Source of the DNA: Lachnospiraceae bacterium UBA7202
Lineage (GTDB): Bacteria > Bacillota > Clostridia > Lachnospirales > Lachnospiraceae
Direction: 5' to 3'
NCBI GenBank assembly: GCA_002490705.1
Contig: DKUO01000006.1
Coordinates: forward strand, 74,480 to 84,049
Length of the DNA: 9,570 bases
The notes under the pieces: generated by a model
Told to the model about the DNA's origin: nothing
The model's database searches: none
The model's input: only the letters and a program-made list of their open reading frames with translations
Shown here: positions 1-6,817 of the stretch, one piece after another
Layout of the letters: each line of letters starts with the position of its first letter
How positions within the stretch are numbered: position 1 is the first letter of the stretch
Made by a program: the position numbers and the translations under genes

Positions 1-73
1 TGGGGCCTATAGGGCTCGAACCTATGACCCTCTGCTTGTAAGGCAGATGCTCTCCCAGCTGAGCTAAGACCCC
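1..73 (-). tRNA. tRNA-Val (anticodon UAC)
   Basis: Read on the minus strand this 73-base segment folds as a complete tRNA cloverleaf. The acceptor stem GGGGTCT pairs with AGGCCCC (one G-U pair), followed by discriminator base A at position 1. The D arm is GCTC/GAGC around AGCTGGGA, the anticodon stem is TCTGC/GCAGA, and the T arm carries the usual GGTTCGAGCC. The seven-base anticodon loop CTTACAA gives anticodon TAC (bases 38-40), so it reads valine GTA and, by wobble, other GTN codons. Whether the 3' CCA is encoded lies outside the window. It has its own promoter and lies just downstream of argS. More tRNA genes may follow beyond the edge, which cannot be seen here. Confidence 0.96.
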
Positions 74-109
74 AATGATAGGCGGGCCGCTTACACAACC
101 CGCTCTGCT

Positions 110-139
110 AGTATACAATTTATTGTCACTGCTTGTCAA
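110..139 (-). promoter_or_regulatory. Promoter of the tRNA-Val gene
   Basis: On the minus strand there is a perfect -35 hexamer TTGACA (134-139), an 18-base spacer and a -10 hexamer TATACT (110-115, 5 of 6 matches to TATAAT). The predicted start is near base 103, giving a leader of about 30 bases before the mature tRNA 5' end at base 73. The near-consensus boxes fit a strong stable-RNA promoter. The -35 box begins 8 bases after the argS stop codon, so argS read-through could also supply this tRNA. Confidence 0.8.
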
Positions 140-147
140 GTGTTTTT

Positions 148-1929
148 TTACATCCTCTCCGGCGCGGAAAAACCAAGCAGGTCAATACAGGTTTCCAGCA
201 CATCCCTGGTCAATATCAGGAGGGCAATCCACCCGGCCTTTTTCCCTCCGTCCTCCTCCGTGAGAATCTTTGTCTCATGGTAGAAATGGTTGAACGCATT
301 GGCCAAATCATAGATATAAGCGCAGATCCTGTGGGGCGCAATCTCCTCGCACGCCGCCTCCATCATGGCATTGAATTTCGTCAGTTCCAGCATCAGGCTC
401 TTTTCTGACGTATTTGTCGCTTCCTGTATGACCGTCTCAGTCAATTTTCCGCCCTGTTCTTCATATTTGCTTAAAATTGACTTGATGCGTACAATCGTAT
501 AAAGAATATAGGGACCGGTGTCTCCCTCGAAGGAGGTAAAGCGATCCATATCAAAAATATAGTCTTTAGAAGCCTGATTGGAGAGGTCGCCATACTTGAT
601 CGCCGCCAGTCCGACAATCTTTGCCGTCTCACGGGCCTGCTCCATATCCACCGCAGATCCCTTAGTCTCCCCATTCTCCTGAATTTTACGGATCATTTCC
701 TCGTTGATCTCGCGGATCAGGTTTTCCAGACGCATCACACCGCCCTCTCTTGTCTTGAAGGGCTTGCCGTCCTTTCCGTTCATTGTGCCGAAACCGATAT
801 GCACCAGTTCCGTATTCTCTTTAACCAATTTGGTCTTTCTCGCACAGCGGAATACCTGCTCAAAATACAGATCCTGTCTCTTATCCGTCAGGTAAATCAT
901 TTCGTCAGGATGATAATGCTCCATGCGGTCCATGATGGTTGCCAGGTCTGTGGTGTTGTAGAGGGACGCCCCGTCGGACTTTAAAATCATGCAGGGCGGC
1001 ACTTCCTTCGTGTCAGTCTCCTCCTTCACGTCCACCACCAGCGCGCCGTCGCTCTCATAGGCATAACCGTCCCGTTTCATCATTTCCACCATACCGGGAA
1101 TGATATCGTGCACATCAGACTCGCCTTTCCAAAGATCAAACTCCACATTTAAATTTTTGTAATTCTTCTTTAGATCCGTCACTGACACGGCAATGATGTG
1201 ATCCCACAACGCCCGATACCCGCGCACGCCGCTCTGTAGTTTGTATGTCGCCTCCATGGCGTCAGCCTTGTATGCCTCGTCCTCCTTGGATTTCGCGCTT
1301 GCCGTAGGGTAAATTTCCTCCAACTCCGATATGGTAAAGGGTGCTTCGGCAGGATACTCTCCTTCGTAGGAATCGTCAAAATATATCAGATCAGGCTGTC
1401 TCTTCTGCAATTCCGTGATGATGAGTCCCATCTGTAGTCCCCAGTCGCCCAGATGAATATCTCCGATCACCTCATGTCCCGCATACCGACAGATGCGCTT
1501 GATGCTCTCCCCGATAATCGCCGAGCGCAAATGCCCCACATGGAGCGGCTTCGCCACATTCGGACCACCGTAGTCAATAATAATTTTTTTCACTTTCTCC
1601 GGTTTTGCCAGCCCGAATTTTTCACTCCCGCTCATTTCCCGCAGATAGTCTCTGACAAAAGATTCCTTAACCTTCATATTCAAAAAGCCCGGCGCCACAG
1701 CCGACACTTCCGCCAAAACAACACTCTCCAAAAGATTCTGTGCTGCCTCCTGCGCAATCACAAGAGGCGCCTTGTGGTATTTCTTCGCGCCCGCCATCGC
1801 GCCGTTACACTGATATTCGCACAGATCGGGTCGGTTGGAAAGTGTGACTCTTCCAAGCTCCGCATCGTACCCGGCAGCCTCAAAGGCTTTTTTCATTTCC
1901 TCTGAAATCAAATCCAATATTTTCTTCAT
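148..1929 (-). CDS. argS: Arginyl-tRNA synthetase
   Basis: Class Ia arginyl-tRNA synthetase of 593 residues, the usual bacterial length. It attaches arginine to tRNA-Arg in the cytosol using ATP. Visible features in order: an N-terminal additional domain (about 1-110), involved in tRNA recognition in this family; the HIGH signature as HVGH (130-133) inside PLHVGHLRS; the Rossmann catalytic core; a degenerate KMSKS region KDGKPFKTREGG (386-397), common in ArgRS enzymes that lack the canonical lysine motif; and an all-alpha anticodon-binding domain (about 470-593) ending in the typical PERM. The ATG at 1927-1929 is chosen because it gives the standard N-terminus; a weak GGA lies 7 bases upstream. 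The gene has its own promoter. No terminator separates it from tRNA-Val. No T-box leader is present, so I see no sign of tRNA-Arg-sensing control. Confidence 0.98.
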   Translation of the reverse strand: MKKILDLISEEMKKAFEAAGYDAELGRVTLSNRPDLCEYQCNGAMAGAKKYHKAPLVIAQEAAQNLLESVVLAEVSAVAPGFLNMKVKESFVRDYLREMSGSEKFGLAKPEKVKKIIIDYGGPNVAKPLHVGHLRSAIIGESIKRICRYAGHEVIGDIHLGDWGLQMGLIITELQKRQPDLIYFDDSYEGEYPAEAPFTISELEEIYPTASAKSKEDEAYKADAMEATYKLQSGVRGYRALWDHIIAVSVTDLKKNYKNLNVEFDLWKGESDVHDIIPGMVEMMKRDGYAYESDGALVVDVKEETDTKEVPPCMILKSDGASLYNTTDLATIMDRMEHYHPDEMIYLTDKRQDLYFEQVFRCARKTKLVKENTELVHIGFGTMNGKDGKPFKTREGGVMRLENLIREINEEMIRKIQENGETKGSAVDMEQARETAKIVGLAAIKYGDLSNQASKDYIFDMDRFTSFEGDTGPYILYTIVRIKSILSKYEEQGGKLTETVIQEATNTSEKSLMLELTKFNAMMEAACEEIAPHRICAYIYDLANAFNHFYHETKILTEEDGGKKAGWIALLILTRDVLETCIDLLGFSAPERM

Positions 1930-2023
1930 AATTGTTTCCGTGCCTTTCTTATACTCTTACAGCTACCTCATAAGCATCCCATTACAGGCAATGTCTGTTT
2001 ACTACAAAGCAATTCTTTGGTCT

Positions 2024-2039
2024 CAGGGTGCTGACCCTG
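2024..2039 (-). promoter_or_regulatory. Hairpin at the argS transcript start
   Basis: A perfect 6-bp inverted repeat, CAGGGT-cagc-ACCCTG on the minus strand, begins 6 bases after the argS -10 box and therefore overlaps the predicted start site. It is followed by a second smaller repeat, CAAAG-aattg-CTTTG (2005-2019). No T-tract follows, so it is not a terminator. It could be a 5'-end stabilising hairpin or a DNA operator at +1. The repeat is directly visible; the role is inference. Confidence 0.45.
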
Positions 2040-2044
2040 CGACG

Positions 2045-2073
2045 ATTGTACCACAAATGCACACAAATGTCAT
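2045..2073 (-). promoter_or_regulatory. Promoter of argS
   Basis: On the minus strand: -35 ATGACA (2068-2073, 5 of 6 matches), a 17-base spacer, then -10 TACAAT (2045-2050, 5 of 6) preceded by TGG, which makes an extended -10 (TGnTACAAT). The predicted start is near base 2038, about 109 bases before the argS ATG. It lies directly downstream of the terminator of the preceding gene, which supports argS as an independent transcription unit. Confidence 0.75.
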
Positions 2074-2083
2074 TTATCTTCCT

Positions 2084-2120
2084 AAAAAAACTGCGGCAGT
2101 CCAACGTTGACCGCCACAGT
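2084..2120 (-). terminator. Intrinsic terminator after the two-TM membrane protein gene
   Basis: Minus-strand hairpin with a 12-bp stem (arms 2109-2120 and 2090-2101, including two G-U wobble pairs), a 7-base loop AACGTTG, and a run of T's (2084-2090). It lies 30 bases after the stop codon at 2150 and just before the argS promoter. This is a textbook Rho-independent terminator, and it insulates argS from the upstream gene. Confidence 0.9.
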
Positions 2121-2149
2121 CACTTCTATTCTTATAATGCTGACATGTC

Positions 2150-2785
2150 TTATGCCTGCGCCTTCTTCCTCTTCGGGAAAACAGGCGGCAGAAGGCCGAT
2201 CTTTGCCCCGATCATATGAGAACCGAAAGTACCTACCCAGAACAAGATCACCGCCGCCATATCAAACTTAAACTTGATGTCATCCTCATTGGCGGATTCC
2301 AATGCTTCTCCAAACATGTCCACATAGAAGGTGGTATCCGAAAATTCCATACCGCTTCTCTCATCCTTCAGCTGGCTGATCAAAGTCTCCGGAATCTCAA
2401 ATGGCACAATCTTTCCCACCGGCGTCTGTTTCTTATAACCGTCCACTGTTTGGCTCGCCTTCACATTGGAACGCACGCACACCACTTCCCCGGAAGGAAG
2501 TTCCATCGGATTCCACTCCTTATCATCATAAAACAGATGATACATTTCATAGTTCTCATCATCAGTGACCACATAAAAGGTATCGTTCTGCTGCATTTCT
2601 GCGATACTCGTCACAAGCGGCGTATCCGCCGAGGGTTCTCCTCCGACCTCTCCCTGCGGCAGTTCCTGTGTCTCATAACGCTCATCGGCAATATCCACAT
2701 ACTTTTGTCCCGCAAAGATAGTCAGTCCGCAAAGAAGCCCTCCGATCAGCAGGCAGGGTACAAAGTCCATTCTGATTTTTGTCAT
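2150..2785 (-). CDS. Uncharacterised membrane-anchored protein with N- and C-terminal transmembrane segments
   Basis: A 211-residue protein that I do not recognise as a named family. It starts MTKIRMDF, then has a hydrophobic segment (about 8-26) that reads as a signal anchor. An acidic polar region follows (about 27-172), rich in D, E and T and including ELPQGEVGGE and the similar ELPSGEVV (95-102). A second hydrophobic segment comes next (about 175-199), then a basic tail KRKK. By the positive-inside rule both ends would be cytoplasmic and the roughly 145-residue middle extracytoplasmic. There is no visible catalytic motif, lipobox or LPXTG signal. The ATG at 2783-2785 is well supported by AGGAGG (2791-2796) with a 6-base gap. 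The gene has its own promoter and terminator, so it is probably monocistronic and not tied to its neighbours. The translation looks real, with consistent codon use and strong expression signals, but the function is unknown. Confidence 0.85.
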   Translation of the reverse strand: MTKIRMDFVPCLLIGGLLCGLTIFAGQKYVDIADERYETQELPQGEVGGEPSADTPLVTSIAEMQQNDTFYVVTDDENYEMYHLFYDDKEWNPMELPSGEVVCVRSNVKASQTVDGYKKQTPVGKIVPFEIPETLISQLKDERSGMEFSDTTFYVDMFGEALESANEDDIKFKFDMAAVILFWVGTFGSHMIGAKIGLLPPVFPKRKKAQA

Positions 2786-2859
2786 ACTCTCCTCCTGTCC
2801 AAAACGTCCTGTACCGAAAGACGCTTTCTCCTTTGTTCTTTTTTACACTCACGCTGACT

Positions 2860-2889
2860 ATCTTAGCATTATCCGCTCGCGTATGTCAA
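2860..2889 (-). promoter_or_regulatory. Promoter of the two-TM membrane protein gene
   Basis: Minus strand: perfect -35 TTGACA (2884-2889), an 18-base spacer, -10 TAAGAT (2860-2865, 4 of 6) preceded by TGC, giving an extended -10. The predicted start is near 2853, leaving a 5' leader of about 68 bases before the strong AGGAGG ribosome binding site. Confidence 0.65.
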
Positions 2890-2902
2890 CTAATTTTTAG
2901 TT
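2888..2902. repeat. Inverted repeat abutting the -35 box
   Basis: AACTAA-TTT-TTAGTT is a perfect 6-bp inverted repeat with a 3-base centre. Its edge overlaps the last two bases of the TTGACA -35 box of the membrane protein gene. Such a position suits an operator or activator site, but the element is AT-rich in an AT-rich spacer, so chance is possible. It does not make a convincing terminator for queH: on the minus strand it is followed by GACA rather than T's. Confidence 0.35.
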
Positions 2903-2931
2903 TTTGTAAGGTAAATAGTTTTTTCAGTTAC

Positions 2932-3585
2932 TTAATTTATTACCCTCTCTCTGTGTGAGTACACGCACCCGCAATAATCCTGCCGGTACAAATCATACTC
3001 CTTTGACAGTTCTATCGAACGTTTATATCCATCCCGCTTTTTGAAATCCGAAGGAAGCCACGCCACACCGTACTCCTCCGCCAGCTTTTCGCCGATCTCA
3101 TTGAGTTTCGCCGCATTCTTCAAAGGGCTGATAGAGAGTGTCGTGGTAAAATAATCAAACTTCTCCGCACGGGCACGCTTCGCCGTCTCCGAAAGCCTGA
3201 GTGCATAGCAGGCAAAGCACCTCTCGCCGCCCTCCGGGCAGTCTTCTAACCCCTCCGCGATCTCAAAAAAGCGGCCGGGTTCATAATCCCCCTCAACAAC
3301 CTCGATGGGATAACCCACACACGCCCGCTTTGCCGCCGTTTCATTATATGCCATGATCAGCCGCTTCTGCTCCGCCACCCGCTTGCGGTACTCTGCATCC
3401 TCGGTGATGTTCGGATTATAATAAAAGACGGTGATCCTGAAATACTGCCGCAGATACTCCAATACATAGCTGCTACAGGGCGCACAGCAGCTGTGCAGAA
3501 AAAGAGTCGGCGCGCATTCGCCTGCCGCGCCGATATTTTCGATAATTTTATCCAGTTCCTTCTGGTAATTTCTGACCTGATTCAT
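2932..3585 (-). CDS. queH: Epoxyqueuosine reductase QueH (DUF208 family)
   Basis: Cytosolic enzyme of about 217 residues for the last step of queuosine synthesis: reduction of epoxyqueuosine to queuosine at the wobble base of tRNAs with GUN anticodons. QueH is the cobalamin-free, iron-sulfur alternative to QueG. Numbered from MNQ: LHSCCAPCSS with Cys33, 34 and 37; GERCFACYALRL with Cys123 and 126; SDFKKRDGYKRSIELSKEYDLYRQDYCGC with Cys205 and 207. These are the family's metal-ligand cysteine motifs and they are intact. The start is a choice: a GTG two codons upstream (3589-3591) is in frame, but the ATG at 3583-3585 has a GGA at acceptable spacing and gives the common N-terminus. The ATG is 17 bases from the carB stop, so queH is almost certainly cotranscribed with carAB. 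No clear terminator follows it. Confidence 0.95.
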   Translation of the reverse strand: MNQVRNYQKELDKIIENIGAAGECAPTLFLHSCCAPCSSYVLEYLRQYFRITVFYYNPNITEDAEYRKRVAEQKRLIMAYNETAAKRACVGYPIEVVEGDYEPGRFFEIAEGLEDCPEGGERCFACYALRLSETAKRARAEKFDYFTTTLSISPLKNAAKLNEIGEKLAEEYGVAWLPSDFKKRDGYKRSIELSKEYDLYRQDYCGCVYSHRERVIN

Positions 3586-3601
3586 TCCCACTATCCATTC
3601 A

Positions 3602-6600
3602 TTACTTTCGTGCTTCCTTCATCCCCGCGATATCCACCAGACTCAGCTCTCCCTGGGACGCCGCGTTTTCCAGGCTGGTCACGAGGGCAGTTGCCGTGTC
3701 CATGGCCGTGATACAGTTGACCCCTGTCTCGATGGAAGTTCTGCGGATCAAAAAGCCGTCCCTGTTCTTATCCCGTCCCTGAGTGGGTGTGTCGATCACC
3801 AGATCAATCCTGTGTCCCAAAATCAAATCCATGACAGTGGGTGATTCCTGATGAATCTTATTGACCTTCCTCGCCTTCACGCCCGCCTCATTCAAAACCT
3901 CCGCGGTGCTTCTGGTCGCATAGATGATATACCCCAGCTTCTCAAAACGGCGCGCCACCTCGATGGCCTCGCCCTTATCCGCATCCTTGACGGTGATAAT
4001 CATCTGCTTATGCTTGGGCAGGTTGATGCCCGCGCCAAGGAACGCCTTATACAACGCCTCGTTAAAGGTCTTCGCGATACCGAGGCACTCGCCCGTGGAC
4101 TTCATTTCCGGTCCAAGACTGATCTCCGCACCCCTGATCTTTTCAAAGGAGAATACCGGCATCTTAACGGCAAAATAATCCGCCGCCGGCTGTAACCCAG
4201 GCTCATAGCCCAGATCCCGTATTTTCTTTCCGATGATCACCTCCGTGGCCAAATCTACGATGGGGATTCCGGTCACCTTGCTGATATAGGGCACAGTGCG
4301 GGAAGACCGGGGATTGACCTCGATCACATACACCTCGTCGCCCATGGCAATAAACTGAATATTAATCAGACCGATCACGTGAAGGGCTTTTGCCAGCCGC
4401 CTCGAATACTCCGCAATGGTCTCCTTCACCTTCTCGCTGACCGTGGGCGCAGGGTAGACGGAAATACTGTCGCCGGAATGCACGCCCGTCCGCTCGATGT
4501 GCTCCATGATGCCCGGGATCAAGATATCCGTGCCGTCGCAGACCGCATCCACCTCCAATTCCTTACCCTGCAGATATTTGTCCACCAAAATCGGATGTTC
4601 CTGCTCGTAACGGTTGATCACCGCCATAAATTCCTCTATCTCTGTATCGGAAATGGCAATCTGCATTCCCTGTCCGCCAAGCACATAGGAAGGCCGAACC
4701 AGCACCGGATAGCCCAGCCGGTTCGCCACCTCTTTCGCCTCTTCCGCGGTGTATACCGTGCCGCCTGCTGCCCGGGGAATCTGAGTCTCCTCCAAAATTT
4801 TATCAAAAAGCTCCCTGTCTTCTGCGGCGTCCACATCCTCCGCCTTTGTGCCGAGAATCGGCACGCCCATTTTCATCAGGCTCTCCGTCAGCTTGATTGC
4901 CGTCTGGCCGCCAAACTGCACCACCGCGCCGTCCGGATTCTCCACATTGACGATATTCTCCACATCCTCCGGGGTCAGCGGCTCAAAATAGAGCTTATCC
5001 GCAATGTCAAAGTCGGTGCTCACCGTCTCCGGGTTATTATTGACGATAATGGTCTCATACCCTTCTCTGGCAAAGGCCCAAGTGGCGTGTACCGAGCAGT
5101 AATCAAATTCGATGCCCTGACCAATCCGAATCGGCCCGGAGCCCAGCACCAGCACCTTCTTCTTCGGGTGCGTCTCTACCACCTCCGTCTCGGAGCCGAA
5201 CACAGAATAATAGTAGGGTGTGCTTGCCGCAAACTCCGCCGCACAGGTATCCACCATCTTGAATGCCGCCACGATCCCGTTGTCATAGCGCATCTGTTTG
5301 ATTTCTTCTTCCGTCTTACCCGTCAGCCTTGCGATCACATTGTCGGGAAACTCAATCCGCTTCGCTTCCTTTAAAAGTTCCACCGTAAGCGGACCTTTTA
5401 TAAGCGCTTCTTCCATTTCCGTCAAAATCGCAATCTTATCAATAAACCAGGGATCCACCATAGTGATCTCGTGGATGGTGTCGTAGTCCACCCCCTTGCG
5501 GATCGCCTCCGCAATGATATAGATTCTCTGGTCGTCCACAATTTTCATCCGCTCCAGCAAATCCTCCGCAGACAGCGCAGAAAAATCATAGCTGCGCAGA
5601 CAGTCCACATGCTGTTCCAAGGAGCGGATCGCCTTCATCAGCGCGCCCTCGAAATTATTGGCGATACTCATCACCTCGCCGGTTGCCTTCATCTGCGTGG
5701 TAAGCGTCCGCTTGGCTGTGATAAACTTATCAAAGGGAAGTCTGGGAATCTTCACCACACAGTAATCCAGTGCCGGCTCAAAGCTGGCATAAGTCTTGCC
5801 CGTGATCGCATTTTTGATCTCGTCCAGCGTATACCCCAGCGCAATTTTTGCCGCCACCTTGGCAATGGGGTAACCCGTGGCCTTACTTGCCAGTGCAGAA
5901 GAACGGCTGACACGGGGGTTCACCTCGATCACACAGTACTCAAAGCTTTCGGGATGAAGGGCAAACTGCACGTTACAGCCGCCGGTGATCTCCAGCTCGT
6001 TGATGATATTGAGGGCGGCGCTTCGAAGCATCTGGTACTCCTTATCCCCCAGCGTCTGGGAAGGGGCCACAACGATGCTGTCGCCTGTGTGCACACCCAC
6101 CGGATCGATATTTTCCATGTTGCAGACGGTGATGCAGTTGCCAGCGCCGTCCCGCATCACCTCATACTCAATCTCTTTCCAGCCCGCAATACACCGCTCC
6201 ACCAGCACCTGTCCCACCCGGGAAAGCCGGAGTCCGTTTGCCAGAATCTCCTCCAGCTCCACCTGATTGTGGGCGATGCCGCCGCCGGAGCCGCCCAAGG
6301 TGTAGGCGGGACGAAGCACCACCGGGTATCCGATCTTTCTTGCAAAGGCAACGCCGTCCTCTATGTTTTCCACCACAAGAGAAGGCGCGCAGGGCTCCCC
6401 GATCTTTTCCATGGTCTCCTTAAATTCCAGACGGTCCTCCGCCTTGCGGATGGTCTTCGCCGTAGTGCCAAGAAGCGTCACGCCGTGGGCTTCCAGAAAA
6501 CCGGATTCAGCCAGCTCCATGCCCAGATTTAAGCCTGCCTGCCCGCCCATGTTGGGAAGCAAGGAATCCGGTTTCTCCTTTATAATGATCTGTTCCAGCA

Positions 6601-6817
6601 CCTTCGCTGTCAGCGGTTCGATATACACTTTATCCGCAATGTCGCCGTCCGTCATGATGGTGGCCGGATTGGAGTTCACTAAAACCACCTCCATGCCCTC
6701 CTCCTTCAGCGAACGGCAGGCCTGCGTTCCCGCATAGTCAAACTCCGCCGCCTGCCCGATCACAATAGGGCCGGAACCGATCACAAGCACTCTTTTTACA
6801 TTTGGATTCTTAGGCAT
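3602..6817 (-). CDS. carB: Carbamoyl-phosphate synthase large subunit
   Basis: A 1071-residue synthetase subunit, full length for the family. It makes carbamoyl phosphate from bicarbonate, two ATP and ammonia channelled from CarA, feeding pyrimidine and arginine synthesis. The internal duplication is plain. The first half (about 1-400) has VIGSGPIVIGQAAEFDYAG, an ATP-grasp glycine loop GGSGGG and EVNPRVSRSSALASKATGYP. A linker or oligomerisation domain covers about 401-550. The second half (about 553-935) has VLGSGPIRIGQGIEFDYCSVHA, GGQGMQ and EVNPRSSRTVPYISKVTG. The C-terminal MGS-like domain (about 937-1071) is the site of allosteric nucleotide and ornithine control in well-studied homologues. 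The ATG at 6815-6817 overlaps the 3' end of carA by 8 bp, giving likely translational coupling. Several long reading frames on the opposite strand across this gene are codon-bias shadows. Confidence 0.99.
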   Translation of the reverse strand: MPKNPNVKRVLVIGSGPIVIGQAAEFDYAGTQACRSLKEEGMEVVLVNSNPATIMTDGDIADKVYIEPLTAKVLEQIIIKEKPDSLLPNMGGQAGLNLGMELAESGFLEAHGVTLLGTTAKTIRKAEDRLEFKETMEKIGEPCAPSLVVENIEDGVAFARKIGYPVVLRPAYTLGGSGGGIAHNQVELEEILANGLRLSRVGQVLVERCIAGWKEIEYEVMRDGAGNCITVCNMENIDPVGVHTGDSIVVAPSQTLGDKEYQMLRSAALNIINELEITGGCNVQFALHPESFEYCVIEVNPRVSRSSALASKATGYPIAKVAAKIALGYTLDEIKNAITGKTYASFEPALDYCVVKIPRLPFDKFITAKRTLTTQMKATGEVMSIANNFEGALMKAIRSLEQHVDCLRSYDFSALSAEDLLERMKIVDDQRIYIIAEAIRKGVDYDTIHEITMVDPWFIDKIAILTEMEEALIKGPLTVELLKEAKRIEFPDNVIARLTGKTEEEIKQMRYDNGIVAAFKMVDTCAAEFAASTPYYYSVFGSETEVVETHPKKKVLVLGSGPIRIGQGIEFDYCSVHATWAFAREGYETIIVNNNPETVSTDFDIADKLYFEPLTPEDVENIVNVENPDGAVVQFGGQTAIKLTESLMKMGVPILGTKAEDVDAAEDRELFDKILEETQIPRAAGGTVYTAEEAKEVANRLGYPVLVRPSYVLGGQGMQIAISDTEIEEFMAVINRYEQEHPILVDKYLQGKELEVDAVCDGTDILIPGIMEHIERTGVHSGDSISVYPAPTVSEKVKETIAEYSRRLAKALHVIGLINIQFIAMGDEVYVIEVNPRSSRTVPYISKVTGIPIVDLATEVIIGKKIRDLGYEPGLQPAADYFAVKMPVFSFEKIRGAEISLGPEMKSTGECLGIAKTFNEALYKAFLGAGINLPKHKQMIITVKDADKGEAIEVARRFEKLGYIIYATRSTAEVLNEAGVKARKVNKIHQESPTVMDLILGHRIDLVIDTPTQGRDKNRDGFLIRRTSIETGVNCITAMDTATALVTSLENAASQGELSLVDIAGMKEARK

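Noticed and set aside
82..103. Short GCGGG/CCCGC hairpin between the tRNA promoter and tRNA-Val
   Set aside because: A 5-bp stem with a 12-base loop in the pre-tRNA leader, with no T-tract. Probably incidental.
1453..1905. Plus-strand open frame of 150 codons opposite the 5' part of argS
   Set aside because: Antisense shadow of argS with low-complexity His/Arg-rich translation and no recognisable motif.
1930..2040. T-box riboswitch upstream of argS
   Set aside because: The leader is only about 109 bases. There is no T-box core of the AGGGTGGNACCGCG type and no terminator/antiterminator pair.
2216..2857. Plus-strand open frame of 213 codons opposite the two-transmembrane protein gene
   Set aside because: The minus-strand frame has a strong AGGAGG, promoter, terminator and sensible membrane topology. 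The plus-strand product is His/Leu-rich and shadow-like, and it runs through the promoter of the minus-strand gene.
4379..6532. Two long plus-strand open frames opposite carB (331 and 353 codons at 4379-5374 and 5471-6532)
   Set aside because: They lie fully antisense to an intact, highly conserved carB. Their translations are rich in His, Arg and Leu, typical of the complement of GC-biased coding DNA. I see no domain or membrane pattern in them.
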